In this document: positions 1 through 9,331 of the stretch, in pieces
Layout: each line of letters starts with the position of its first letter
Numbering within the stretch: the stretch's first letter is position 1
NCBI RefSeq assembly: GCF_016907815.1
Contig: NZ_JAFBCQ010000001.1
Location: 1,240,001 to 1,304,000 of the forward strand
Source: Microbacterium aurum
Lineage (GTDB): Bacteria > Actinomycetota > Actinomycetes > Actinomycetales > Microbacteriaceae
Reading direction: 5' to 3'
Length of the DNA: 64,000 bases
The notes under the pieces: generated by a model
The model's input: only the letters and a program-made list of their open reading frames with translations
The model's database searches: none
Told to the model about the DNA's origin: nothing
Translations under genes and position numbers: made by a program

Positions 1-12
1 GGCGGTGCCCGC

Positions 13-762
13 GTGAACCCCGGATCCGTCGTCTTCGACGGCGCGCTGTGGCTCGCGATCCCCATCGCGATGCTCGCCGGGCTCGTCTCCTTCCTGTCGC
101 CGTGCGTGCTGCCGCTCGTCCCGGGCTATCTCGGCTTCCTCGGCGGCGCGGTCCCGACGGGGTCGCGTTCGCGCGCCACGGGTGCCCGCGGCCGGCTGCT
201 CGCGGGCGTGCTGCTGTTCATCGCCGGGTTCACCGTCGTGTTCGTGGCGATGGGGGTGCTGGCGGGCACCCTCGGTCGCTTCTTCATCCAGTACGGCGAC
301 CTGCTCACCCGAGTGCTGGGTGTCGTCGTCATCGTCATGGGCCTCGTCTTCCTCGGGATGTTCGGGTTCGCTCAGCGCACGATGAAGCCGCAGGTGCGCA
401 CCGGGCTGGGACTCGTGGGGGCGCCGCTCCTCGGCATCGCGATGGGCATCGGATGGGCACCGTGCATCGGCCCGACGTACGCCGCGATCCTCTCCATCTC
501 GGCGACGCAGGCCGATCCGGTGCGGGCCGTGCTGCTCGCCGTCGCCTACTCGCTGGGCCTCGGCTTCCCCTTCGTGCTGCTCGCCGTCGGATTCGGCTGG
601 GCGACGCGCTCGGTCGCATTCCTGCGACGGCATATCCGCGTCGTGAACATCATCGGCGGCGTGCTGCTCGTCGCGCTCGGCGTCCTGATGGTCACCGGGG
701 TATGGAGCACGCTCATGTCGCAGCTGACGGGGGTGATCGGCAGTGTCCAACTCCCGCTCTGA
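13..762 (+). CDS. ccdA: CcdA-type cytochrome c biogenesis membrane protein
   Basis: Polytopic membrane protein of 249 residues that moves reducing equivalents across the membrane to keep apocytochrome c cysteines reduced. Family hallmarks are the SPCVLPLVPGY segment near the N-terminus (Cys31) and a second APCIGP segment (about Cys151), which form the redox pair of the DsbD/CcdA core. About six hydrophobic segments are visible. The start is GTG at 13. The 3' end overlaps resB by 20 bases, so the genes are very likely translationally coupled. A thioredoxin-like ResA/TlpA partner would be expected just upstream, outside the window. Confidence 0.93.
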   Translation: MNPGSVVFDGALWLAIPIAMLAGLVSFLSPCVLPLVPGYLGFLGGAVPTGSRSRATGARGRLLAGVLLFIAGFTVVFVAMGVLAGTLGRFFIQYGDLLTRVLGVVVIVMGLVFLGMFGFAQRTMKPQVRTGLGLVGAPLLGIAMGIGWAPCIGPTYAAILSISATQADPVRAVLLAVAYSLGLGFPFVLLAVGFGWATRSVAFLRRHIRVVNIIGGVLLVALGVLMVTGVWSTLMSQLTGVIGSVQLPL

Positions 763-2515
763 CCTGACGGAGCCGCTCCGGCCCGCTGATCACGCCGACG
801 CGCCGGAGCGCGCCGACGACATCGCCCAGCCGAAGCTCGGCGTCGTCGGCTGGCTGCGGTGGGGCTGGCGACAGCTGACCAGCATGCGCACGGCGCTCGT
901 GCTGCTGCTGCTGCTCGCGATCGCCGCGATCCCCGGCTCGATCGTGCCGCAGCGCACCGCCGACCCCAACGGCGTCATCGAGTTCCAGTCGAAGAACCCC
1001 GACCTGTACGAGATCTACGACAAGCTGCAGCTGTTCGACGTGTACTCGTCGGTGTGGTTCTCCGCGATCTACATCCTGCTGTTCATCTCGCTCATCGGCT
1101 GCGTCATCCCGCGGACGAAGCACCATTACAAGGCGCTGCGCGCGCGGCCGCCGCGCACCCCGGTGCGGCTGTCGCGCCTGGACGACCACGCCGAGACGGT
1201 CCGGTCGCTCCCGGAGGGGACGGATGCCGACGCTGCCGCCGTCCGCGCCGTCGAGCTCGCCCAGGCGCAGCTGCGCAAGGCGGGCTACCGCGTCGAGCGC
1301 TACGACACCCCGGCATCCGGCCGCCGTGGCGCGGTGACGTCGGTGTCGGCCGAGCGCGGCTACGCGCGCGAGACGGGGAACCTCGTGTTCCACGCGGCGC
1401 TCGTGGGCGTGCTTCTGTCGGTCGGCGTCGGCGGAGGTCTCACCTACACGGGGCAGACCGTCCTCGTGCAGGGCGACAGCTTCGTCAACTCGCTCGGCCT
1501 CGGCTACACCTCCTTCAATCCGGGCCGGTTCGTCGACACCGACGCGCTGCCGCCGTACTCGCTGACCCTCGACAGCTTCGACGTCTCGTACGTGCCGGTC
1601 GGCGAGGCGGGACAGGGGCAGGCGGGTGACTTCGCGGCGAACCTCACGACCCGCGAGCCCGGGCAGGATCCGAAGCAGCAGACCGTCCGCGTCAACCACC
1701 CGATCGACATGGCCGGTGACCGCGTCTACCTCATGGGCAACGGCTACGCGCCGACGATCACGGTGCGTAACCCCGACGGCGACATCGCCTTCCGCGACAC
1801 GGTCGAGTTCCTGCCGCAGGACGCCAACATGACCTCGCAGGGCGTCATCAAGGTGCCCGACGGACTCAGCGACCAGGTCGGGATGGTCGGCTACTTCTAC
1901 CCGACCGCGATCGACGCGCACTCCGGCATCCTGACGTCGGCCTATCCGTCCCTCGCGAACCCGGTGCTCACGCTGTGGGTGTACGCCGGCGATCTCGGCA
2001 TCGACGACGGCACGCCGCGCTCGGTGTTCACGCTCGACCCCACCGACATGACCCAGCTCGCCGGCGCCGACAGCGGCACCCCCGCCCTCGAGCTCGAGCC
2101 CGGCGAGACGGTCGATCTGCCGGGCGGCCTCGGCACGATCACGTTCGAGGACGAGCGCACCACGGGCGCGTCGGAGCCGGTGAAGCGCTACGTATCGCTG
2201 TCGATCCACCGCGACGTCGGCGCCCCGTGGGTGCTCGCGTTCGCGATCATCGCCCTGGCGGGTCTGCTCGCTGCCCTGTTCGTGCCGCGCCGCCGCATGT
2301 GGGTCAAGGCGACGTCCGCCGACGGCACCCTCCGGCTGGAGTACGCCGGCCTCGCCCGCGGTGAGGATCCCGCGATCGCCGTCGCCGTCGCCGACCTCGT
2401 GCGTGGGCACACGGCGGCGCTGGATGCCGAGGGTATCGGGGCGGCGCGTGGCGCCGAGAGCGGCGACGGCCCCGCATCCGCCCCCGACCGCGCCGAAGGC
2501 GCCCGCGTAGACTGA
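743..2515 (+). CDS. resB: ResB cytochrome c maturation protein
   Basis: Protein of 590 residues belonging to the ResB/Ccs1 half of the system II haem-delivery and cytochrome c synthase complex. The sequence shows an N-terminal hydrophobic helix (about 50-70), a second pair around 95-115 and 190-210, a large extracytoplasmic domain (about 215-500), and a last helix near 505-530 followed by a basic cytoplasmic tail. Start is GTG at 743 inside the end of ccdA. It is followed five bases later by ccsB. Length and layout match actinobacterial ResB. Confidence 0.93.
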   Translation: MSNSRSDLTEPLRPADHADAPERADDIAQPKLGVVGWLRWGWRQLTSMRTALVLLLLLAIAAIPGSIVPQRTADPNGVIEFQSKNPDLYEIYDKLQLFDVYSSVWFSAIYILLFISLIGCVIPRTKHHYKALRARPPRTPVRLSRLDDHAETVRSLPEGTDADAAAVRAVELAQAQLRKAGYRVERYDTPASGRRGAVTSVSAERGYARETGNLVFHAALVGVLLSVGVGGGLTYTGQTVLVQGDSFVNSLGLGYTSFNPGRFVDTDALPPYSLTLDSFDVSYVPVGEAGQGQAGDFAANLTTREPGQDPKQQTVRVNHPIDMAGDRVYLMGNGYAPTITVRNPDGDIAFRDTVEFLPQDANMTSQGVIKVPDGLSDQVGMVGYFYPTAIDAHSGILTSAYPSLANPVLTLWVYAGDLGIDDGTPRSVFTLDPTDMTQLAGADSGTPALELEPGETVDLPGGLGTITFEDERTTGASEPVKRYVSLSIHRDVGAPWVLAFAIIALAGLLAALFVPRRRMWVKATSADGTLRLEYAGLARGEDPAIAVAVADLVRGHTAALDAEGIGAARGAESGDGPASAPDRAEGARVD

Positions 2516-2520
2516 GGACC

Positions 2521-3624
2521 ATGCCCGACGGACTCTCGCTCGACGAACTCTCCCGGCTGCTGGTCTGGACGGCGGTCGCCATCTACGCGCTCGCATTCGT
2601 CGCGTACGCGATCGACCTCGGGCGCCGGTCCGACCTCGCGATCAAGCAGAAGGATGCCCGGAGTGCGGTCGGGCAGCGTGTCCTCGTCGGAGCGACGGCC
2701 GCCGCCGGCGCCTCATCCGGCGCGGCAGCGGCGGAGCCCGGGTCGATCGATGAGCTGCGCGCGCAGGAAGCCGCCGCCAAGGCCGAGCTCGAGGCGCCGC
2801 TGAGCGCGCGACCGCGCTACCTGTGGGCGCGGATCGGGACGTCGCTGACCGTGCTCGGATTCCTCTTCCACGTCGGCGGCGACGTCCTGCGCGGCGTCGC
2901 CGCCGAGCGGGTGCCGTGGTCGAACATGTACGAGTTCGCCCTCACCGGCACGATGCTCATCGTCGCGGTCTACCTCGGCGTGCTGTTCAAGTACGACCTG
3001 CGCTTCCTCGGCACGTTCATCACGGGTCTCGTGGTCGTGCTGCTCGGCGGGACGGTCATCTGGTTCTACACCGCAGTGGTGCCGCTGTCCGACCCGCTGA
3101 AGAGCGTGTGGCTCGTCATCCACGTGTTCGTCGCGTCGCTGTCGACGGCGCTGTTCGCGCTCGCGTTCGCCCTCTCGGTGCTGCAGCTCATGCAGGCGCG
3201 CCGCGAACGACTCGCGATCGCGGCGATCGACGCGAAGGCGGCCGCCGAGGCGTCAGGGTCGGCATCCGCTCCGTCGCGTCGCGGCCTGCGCTTCCTGCGG
3301 ACGCTGCCGTCGGCGGACGTGCTGGAGTCGCTGGCCTACCGGTTCACCATCATCGGGTTCATCTTCTGGACCTTCACCCTCATCGCCGGCTCGATCTGGG
3401 CCAACGACGCGTGGGGTCGCTACTGGGGCTTCGACACCAAGGAAGTGTGGACCTTCGTCATCTGGGTGCTCTACGCCGGATACATCCACGCGCGCGCGAC
3501 GCGCGGCTGGCGCGGCACCCGTTCGGCGTGGCTTTCGATCGTCGGCTTCGCCGCGGTCATGTTCAACTTCACGATCGTCAACATGTTCTTCAAGGGTCTG
3601 CACGTCTACAGCGGCCTGAACTGA
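2521..3624 (+). CDS. ccsB: CcsB/ResC cytochrome c synthase subunit
   Basis: Multispanning haem-handling protein of 367 residues that pairs with ResB to transfer haem to apocytochrome c outside the membrane. The C-terminal region carries the family tryptophan-rich signature (WGRYWGFDTKEVW), followed by conserved aromatic and His positions. About eight membrane segments are present. A low-complexity Ala/Gly linker lies between the first helix and the core (about residues 55-95), as in other actinobacterial members. ATG start at 2521, directly after resB. Confidence 0.94.
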   Translation: MPDGLSLDELSRLLVWTAVAIYALAFVAYAIDLGRRSDLAIKQKDARSAVGQRVLVGATAAAGASSGAAAAEPGSIDELRAQEAAAKAELEAPLSARPRYLWARIGTSLTVLGFLFHVGGDVLRGVAAERVPWSNMYEFALTGTMLIVAVYLGVLFKYDLRFLGTFITGLVVVLLGGTVIWFYTAVVPLSDPLKSVWLVIHVFVASLSTALFALAFALSVLQLMQARRERLAIAAIDAKAAAEASGSASAPSRRGLRFLRTLPSADVLESLAYRFTIIGFIFWTFTLIAGSIWANDAWGRYWGFDTKEVWTFVIWVLYAGYIHARATRGWRGTRSAWLSIVGFAAVMFNFTIVNMFFKGLHVYSGLN

Positions 3625-3641
3625 TCCCGGCGCTCGCGCGA

Positions 3642-5744
3642 TCAGGCCAGAGCGGGGGATGCCGCGAGCAGCATCTTCGCGCCGGCGGAACGGCGGCGCG
3701 CCACCACGACGACGGTCGCGATGAAGGCCAGGGCCGCCCACACCAGCATCCCGACGAGGCCCGCTCCGATCCCGGATGCCGGGGTCAGCGCTGCGAGCAT
3801 CGCCGTGTAGGCGGGGGTCGTCGGCATGAGCGTCGCGATCGCAGTCAGCACGCCCGGCACGGTGGAGACGATTCCCGTCGCCACCGCGAGCACGCCCACC
3901 AGCGCCGCAACCCAGCGCCCGGCGCCGCCGAACACCGCCACGAGCGCCTGGTTGACGGCGGCGAACGCGATGCCCGCGACGACAGCGAGTCCGGCGAAGC
4001 TCCACCATGCCGACGCGTCGTATTCGGCGGCGAGCTGCACCACGACGGCGACGAGCAGTCCCTGCGCGGCGCCGATTCCGGCCGCCGGCGCGAGGTTGCG
4101 CAGCGCCAGCAGCACCGAGGGGCGCCGCGAACTGAGCGCGTCGCGAGGCACGGCCTGCAGCGCGATGAACGACGCGAGACCACCGAACCAGAGCGCGAGC
4201 ATCGCCAGCAGCGGGATCGCCGACGCGCCGAACAGGTTGTTCCCGGTCCCGTCGGTCGTCACCGGATCCGTCACCACCGACGCCAGGTCGGTTGCCTGCT
4301 GGTCGGTGTACGAGGGCAGGGCGGATGCCGCGGTGCTGAGCCCGTCGGCGAGCGAGGCGGTGCCGCTCGACAGCTGACCGACCCCTCCCGCGAGCTGGTC
4401 GGCGCCGTCGGCCGCGCCCGAGGCCCCGGTCGCCAGCTGCGATGCGCCCGAGGCCGACTGCGCGGCGCCGGAGGCGAGCTGCTGCGCGCCGGCGGCGAGA
4501 CCATCGGCGCCCGTCGCGAGCGACGCCGACCCCGCGGCGGCCTGTGACAGTCCGCCGGCGAGCCCCGCGATGCCCTGCGAGATGCCCGTCGCGCCGGCGG
4601 CGAGCTGCTCGGTGGCGGCGGGGAGCTGGTTGATCTGCTCGAGGCCCCCGGCGATCTGCCCGGAGTTTCCGATCAGGTCCTTCACCTGCGGCAGTGAGGC
4701 CTCGGCGCGCTGCGCCGCGTCGGTGAGGGCGGCGCAGAACTCCGCCGGGTACCCGTTCGTCGCGCAGTCCGCCGCGAGCTGCTGCAGCTGCGCCACGGAC
4801 GCCTCGGTGCTCTCCTGCAGAGCCGCGCTGTTGGTAGACACGTTCTTGGCGGCGTCGATCACCTCCTGCGGCACGCTGATCTCCTGCGCCTGCGCCGCGA
4901 ACTCCTGCAGGCCCGTGGCGAGCTGCGCGCTCGGTTCGACCAGGAGGTTCAGGTTCGTCGACAGCGTGTTCAACCCGTCGGCGGATCGGTGTGCCCCGGC
5001 GGCGTAGGACTGCACACCCGCGGCGTACTGCGACGCGCCCGACGAAAGCTGACCCAGTCCGCCCGACAGCTGCCCGGCACCGTCGGCGAGCTGACGCACC
5101 CCGTCGGCGAGCGAGGTCGCGCCGGTGCCGGCGGTCGCCGCGCCGTCGGCAAGCTGATGCGCGCCGTCGGCGGCGGTGCCGAGCTGGTCGCCGAGCGTCG
5201 TGAAGCCGAGGAAGACGTTCTCCAGGTACACGCTCGACAGCTGCTGACCCATGAGGGAGGCGGCGGCCTGCGTGATCTGCGAGGTGATGGCGTCGTCGAC
5301 GATGAGGCTGTCGGGCGAGGTCGACACCTCGATCGTCGCCTTCTGGGGGGTTCCGCCCGAGCCGTCGGAGGCGCCGGCGGTCGAGGTCGCGGCGGCGGAG
5401 AAGTTCGCCGGGATCGTGACGACCGCGTCGTACGTGCCATCGGCGAGGCCGGCCGCGGCATCCGCCGTGTTCGAGATCGTCCAGGTGAGGTTGCTCGACA
5501 CCTCGTCCGACCCCTCGACGAGACCGGCGGTCAGCTGCCGCCCGAGCGGCACGTACTGGTCGCCCACGGTGACCGGCTCATCGTCGTTGACGATCGCGGC
5601 GGTCATGCCGTCGAGGCGTTCGACGGGGTTGTACAGCGCCGCGATGAGGATGCCGCCGATCACGACGGGCAGCAGCAGCACACCGATCAGGGTCAGCCAG
5701 GTCACCGGCTTGCGGGAGCGGGCGCGTTCGAGGGGAAGAGTCAT
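3642..5744 (-). CDS. YhgE/Pip-domain membrane protein
   Basis: A 700-residue membrane protein. One N-terminal transmembrane helix (about 18-40) is followed by a long extracytoplasmic region rich in repeats of the form LAxGAxxLAxGA (about 175-500), and then about five transmembrane helices. This is the layout of the YhgE/Pip family, related to phage-infection protein and to type VII-associated EsaA-like proteins. The ATG overlaps the stop of the upstream MMPL gene in an ATGA quartet, so the two form an operon under the TetR gene at 8687. The repeat zone probably folds as long coiled helices. Exported substrate unknown. Confidence 0.88.
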   Translation of the reverse strand: MTLPLERARSRKPVTWLTLIGVLLLPVVIGGILIAALYNPVERLDGMTAAIVNDDEPVTVGDQYVPLGRQLTAGLVEGSDEVSSNLTWTISNTADAAAGLADGTYDAVVTIPANFSAAATSTAGASDGSGGTPQKATIEVSTSPDSLIVDDAITSQITQAAASLMGQQLSSVYLENVFLGFTTLGDQLGTAADGAHQLADGAATAGTGATSLADGVRQLADGAGQLSGGLGQLSSGASQYAAGVQSYAAGAHRSADGLNTLSTNLNLLVEPSAQLATGLQEFAAQAQEISVPQEVIDAAKNVSTNSAALQESTEASVAQLQQLAADCATNGYPAEFCAALTDAAQRAEASLPQVKDLIGNSGQIAGGLEQINQLPAATEQLAAGATGISQGIAGLAGGLSQAAAGSASLATGADGLAAGAQQLASGAAQSASGASQLATGASGAADGADQLAGGVGQLSSGTASLADGLSTAASALPSYTDQQATDLASVVTDPVTTDGTGNNLFGASAIPLLAMLALWFGGLASFIALQAVPRDALSSRRPSVLLALRNLAPAAGIGAAQGLLVAVVVQLAAEYDASAWWSFAGLAVVAGIAFAAVNQALVAVFGGAGRWVAALVGVLAVATGIVSTVPGVLTAIATLMPTTPAYTAMLAALTPASGIGAGLVGMLVWAALAFIATVVVVARRRSAGAKMLLAASPALA

Positions 5745-8554
5745 GCGGAGATCACCTGCGTCTGGGTTCCGGCGGTGCCGGTCGTGAGGGCGAGCGCAGC
5801 AACGCTCGGGCGGTGGGCGTCGCTCAGCAGCTCGAGGGCAGCGCCCTCGCGCCGTGCCGACGCGACGATCGTGAGGGCGGGGCGGTCGTCGCGGGCGGAT
5901 GCGGCGTCGGCGGCATCGCGCAGCAGCGCGGCCGCCTGGTCGCGGTCGGCGCCGGCGAGGGTGTCGAGCCCGTCGATCGCGACGAGCGTCGTGCCGCCGG
6001 CGAGCGCCCGGCGCAGTTCCCGCAGCGGATCGGCGGCGCCGTCGAGCAGGGCGACGCCGACGTGCGCGCGCACCCAGGCCGCGCGGCCCGGCAGGAGGTG
6101 TCCGGCGACGCGCAGTCGGCCCGAACTGGGGGCGATGCGGCCGGCGACGGTGAGCACGAACGCGCGCCCGGCCCGCGGGTCGGCGGCCGTGACGAGCAGC
6201 GTGTCGCCGTGGCCGAGGCGCACCGACGCGCCGCGGAACAGCTCCACGTCGCCGACGCCGCGGCCGCCGTCGGCCGTGACGGCGAGGCCGTCGGCGGCGA
6301 GCGGGCCGGCGTATTCGGGCTCGGGCCATGCGGCGAGGGCCAGTTCGCGCTCGACGGCCTCGCCCTCGATGTCGAAGTGCGGCAGCATCCGGTCGAGCCA
6401 CCGCGGCATCCACCACGCCTTCTCGCCGAGAAGAGCCATGACGGCGGGCACGAGCGTCATGCGCACGAGGAATGCGTCCACGGCGATGCCGACGGCGAGC
6501 CCCAGCGCGATCGGCTTGATCGAGCTGTCGCCTTCGGGGACGAAGGCCGCGAAGACGGCGAACATGATGACGGCGGCGGCGGTGACGACCCGCGCCGAGG
6601 CCGTGAACCCGCTGCGCACCGCACCGACCGCGGTGTGGCGGTCTGCGCGGCCGCCGCGGGCACGGCGGGTGTGGACGTAGTCCTCGCGCATGCGCGACAC
6701 CAGGAACACCTCGTAGTCCATCGCCAGCCCGAACAGCACGCCCATGAGGATGATCGGCATGAAGCTGATGACGGGGCCGGTGCGGGTGACGTGCAGCAGG
6801 TCGGCGAACCAGCCCCACTCGAACACGGCCGCCACGACGCCGAAGGAGGCGAGGATCGACAGCAGGTAGCCGACGGCCGCCTTGATCGGCACCCAGATCG
6901 AGCGGAAGACGATCATCAGGAGGATCAGCGACAGCCCGACCACGAAGACGCCGAAGGGGAGCAGCGCGGCACCCAGGCGATCGGAGATGTCGATGCCGAC
7001 GGCGGTGAAGCCGGTGACCTTGAGGTCGACGCCGTACTTCTCCTGCCACTCGTCGTGGTGCGCACGGATCTCGCGGACGAGCTCGGCCGTCGCCGGGTCG
7101 TCCGGCGCGGTCTCGGGCACGACCTGGATGAGCCCGGTGTCGGCGGTCTCGTTCGGAGTGGCGAGGGCGACCTCCTTCACGCCGGGGATCTGCTCGATCT
7201 CGTCCTTGAGGTCGGCCATGAGGCCGAGAGGATCGGTCGAGGTGACGATCGTCCCGGTGACGATGAGCGGGCCGTTGGCGCCGGGTCCGAAGTGCTCGGC
7301 GGTGAGATCGTACGCCTGCCGCGCCTCGCTGGAGGGCGGCTGCACTCCGGCGTTGGGGAGGGCCAGATGCAGGCTCGCGGCGGGGATCGCGACGACCCCG
7401 AGTCCCACGACGACGGCCAGCGTCGTGACGACGGGATGCCGGGTCACGCCCGTCACCCAGCGCTCCGCGAAACCGCGGCGTGGGCGGCGGGTGCGGGCCG
7501 GACGCGCCGAGGTGCGTCGCGCACGACGCGGCCAGCCGGCGACGCGCCCCTTCGCGAAGCCCAGCAGCGCGGGGGTGAGCGTCACGGCGACCAGGACGGC
7601 GATGGCGACGGCGACGGCGGCCGCGATGCCCATCGTGGTGAGGAAGGGGATGCCGGCGAAACCCAGACCGATGAGCGCGATGAGCACGGTGATGCCCGCG
7701 AACACGACCGCCGACCCCGCCGTTCCCGTCGCGCGCGCGGCCGACTCCTCTGGTTCGACCCCGGCACGCACCTGGTCCTGATGTCGGGCGACGATGAACA
7801 GGGCGTAGTCGATGCCGACGGCCAGGCCCAGCATGATCGCGAGCATGGGCGTCGTGGAGGAGATCGACGCGAACGCGGTGGAGACGTAGATGAGCGCGAT
7901 CGCGAGACCCACGCCGATGAGGGCACTGGCCAGCGGGAACCACGCGACGGCGATCGAGCGGAACGTCACGATGAGCACGAACAGCGCGATGAGGATGCCG
8001 ACGGCTTCGGTGATCGACAGTGCGGGCACGGACGTGGAGAACAGGTCGCCGCCGATCGCGACCTGCGATCCGGCGGGCATGGCTTCGCGGACGTCGGCCG
8101 CGATGCCCTCGAGGGCCGTCTTGGTGTCGGCGGGGACGTCGGTGGCCTGACCGTCGAACTGGAGCCGGATGATGGCGGCGCGCTCGTCGTCGGAGACCAT
8201 GCCCGAGACCATCTCGTCGAAGGGGTTCGTGACGGCGATGACGCCTTCGAGTCCGCCGAGTTCGCTCACGGCGTCGCCGATGACCGAGGCGACCGGCTCG
8301 GCATCCACCCTCTCGCCCTCGGGAGCTACGACGACCAGCTGTGCGCTCGTACCGCTCGCCTGGGGGAACGTGCGGTCGAGCAGCGCGATGCCCTCCTGCG
8401 CCTCGGTGCCGGGGATGGAGAAGGAGTTGTCGGTGCCCTTCATGAAGAGCGCGGCGCCCCCGCCGGCCAGCGCGAGCAGCAGCAGCCACGACACGAGCAC
8501 GCGCCACGAGTGACGGTATGACCAGCGGCCGAGCGAGTACAGGAGAGTGGACAC
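5741..8554 (-). CDS. MMPL family transporter with extra C-terminal ABC-ATPase-like domain
   Basis: A 937-residue protein. Two RND/SSD-type halves are visible: an N-terminal helix, a periplasmic-type domain and five helices (about 170-340), then a second set (about 375-700). MMPL proteins export lipids or drugs using proton motive force. Residues about 745-930 are unusual. They resemble an ABC ATPase (a Walker-B-like LVAIDGLD strand and an ABC-like linear order), but the P-loop position reads AADPRAGR, with no GxxGxGKS/T lysine. This domain is probably non-catalytic. The gene is divergent from the TetR gene and translationally coupled to the YhgE/Pip gene. Confidence 0.88.
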   Translation of the reverse strand: MSTLLYSLGRWSYRHSWRVLVSWLLLLALAGGGAALFMKGTDNSFSIPGTEAQEGIALLDRTFPQASGTSAQLVVVAPEGERVDAEPVASVIGDAVSELGGLEGVIAVTNPFDEMVSGMVSDDERAAIIRLQFDGQATDVPADTKTALEGIAADVREAMPAGSQVAIGGDLFSTSVPALSITEAVGILIALFVLIVTFRSIAVAWFPLASALIGVGLAIALIYVSTAFASISSTTPMLAIMLGLAVGIDYALFIVARHQDQVRAGVEPEESAARATGTAGSAVVFAGITVLIALIGLGFAGIPFLTTMGIAAAVAVAIAVLVAVTLTPALLGFAKGRVAGWPRRARRTSARPARTRRPRRGFAERWVTGVTRHPVVTTLAVVVGLGVVAIPAASLHLALPNAGVQPPSSEARQAYDLTAEHFGPGANGPLIVTGTIVTSTDPLGLMADLKDEIEQIPGVKEVALATPNETADTGLIQVVPETAPDDPATAELVREIRAHHDEWQEKYGVDLKVTGFTAVGIDISDRLGAALLPFGVFVVGLSLILLMIVFRSIWVPIKAAVGYLLSILASFGVVAAVFEWGWFADLLHVTRTGPVISFMPIILMGVLFGLAMDYEVFLVSRMREDYVHTRRARGGRADRHTAVGAVRSGFTASARVVTAAAVIMFAVFAAFVPEGDSSIKPIALGLAVGIAVDAFLVRMTLVPAVMALLGEKAWWMPRWLDRMLPHFDIEGEAVERELALAAWPEPEYAGPLAADGLAVTADGGRGVGDVELFRGASVRLGHGDTLLVTAADPRAGRAFVLTVAGRIAPSSGRLRVAGHLLPGRAAWVRAHVGVALLDGAADPLRELRRALAGGTTLVAIDGLDTLAGADRDQAAALLRDAADAASARDDRPALTIVASARREGAALELLSDAHRPSVAALALTTGTAGTQTQVISA

Positions 8555-8587
8555 AGGCGCTCCGGTTCAGAAGGACGGGGAGTGTTC

Positions 8588-8620
8588 GATACAGCGCTGT
8601 ATCCGATACATAGATGTATC
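8588..8620. promoter_or_regulatory. Tandem palindromic operators between MMPL and TetR genes
   Basis: Two related inverted repeats lie in the divergent intergenic region. Bases 8588-8603 read GATACAGCGCTGTATC, a perfect 16-base palindrome. Bases 8605-8620 read GATACATAGATGTATC, with 7-base perfect arms and a 2-base centre. Both share the GATACA/TGTATC half-sites and their centres are 17 bases apart. This is the pattern expected for paired TetR dimers, so the adjacent regulator probably represses both itself and the export operon. Confidence 0.72.
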
Positions 8621-8686
8621 CTAAGAGTCGTGCTCCTCGCGAGCCTGGGGAGTGGGTGTGAAACTGACCGGGAAGGGAGGGGTGTC

Positions 8687-9331
8687 GTGACCGATGTGTC
8701 GACCCGTCCCGCGGGCGGTTCCCCTCCGGCCAGCGAACGCCGGGCGCGGACGCGCGCGCGCCTGCTCGACGCCGCGCACGAGGTGTTCGCCGAGGTCGGG
8801 ATGGACGCGGCATCCGTCGAGATGATCTGTGAACGCGCAGGCTTCACGCGCGGGGCGTTCTACTCCAACTTCGAGTCGAAGGACGAGCTGTTCCTCGCCC
8901 TCATCACACAGCTCGCCGACGCCAAGCTCGAGGAGGTCGCCGGGCGCGTGCGCGGGCTCGAGCCCGACACGCTCGCCGATCCGTCGGCGCTCGTGCGCCA
9001 GGTCGTGGGCGTGTCGCTCGGCGAGCGGCTGGAGCCGCAGCTGGTCAGCGAGATCCGCACGCAGGCGCTGCGCGATCCGCGCCTGGCCGCGGCCTACCTC
9101 GCGTGGCAGGAGGTCATGCGCTCCCGTGTGGAGGAGATCATTCGGCACGTCGTGGACACCTATGGGCTGCGGCTGCGGCTGCCGATCGAGGAGGCGGCGC
9201 AGCTGCTGCTCGACGTCTCGGACGACACCTGCACCCGCGCGACCCTCGAGGGCCGTCCCGTGGGCGAGGTCACCGCGCTGCTGAACGAGCGGATCGAGCG
9301 CCTCGTCGGCGTGCTGGTCGACGCGCCCTGA
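8687..9331 (+). CDS. TetR family transcriptional regulator
   Basis: A 214-residue regulator. The N-terminal helix-turn-helix is clear (ASVEMICERAGFTRGAFYSNF at about 35-55), and the variable C-terminal half would bind an unknown ligand. I prefer GTG at 8687 to an upstream in-frame start at 8582. The 8687 start has a GGGAGGGG ribosome site a few bases upstream, and the longer form would translate through the operator palindromes. It is divergent from MMPL/YhgE, which it probably controls. Its stop abuts the menC stop (TGATCA) in convergent orientation. Confidence 0.88.
   Translation: MTDVSTRPAGGSPPASERRARTRARLLDAAHEVFAEVGMDAASVEMICERAGFTRGAFYSNFESKDELFLALITQLADAKLEEVAGRVRGLEPDTLADPSALVRQVVGVSLGERLEPQLVSEIRTQALRDPRLAAAYLAWQEVMRSRVEEIIRHVVDTYGLRLRLPIEEAAQLLLDVSDDTCTRATLEGRPVGEVTALLNERIERLVGVLVDAP

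Noticed and set aside
713..2596. Long antisense open frame opposite resB
   Set aside because: It is rich in Arg, Ala, His and Val with no domain, as expected from the complement of a high-GC gene; resB is clearly coding.
3642..8813. Apparent 1,700-codon fused protein spanning the YhgE and MMPL genes
   Set aside because: Only the part below 5744 has YhgE features; the rest is an Arg-rich wrong-frame reading of the MMPL gene, which is intact in its own frame.
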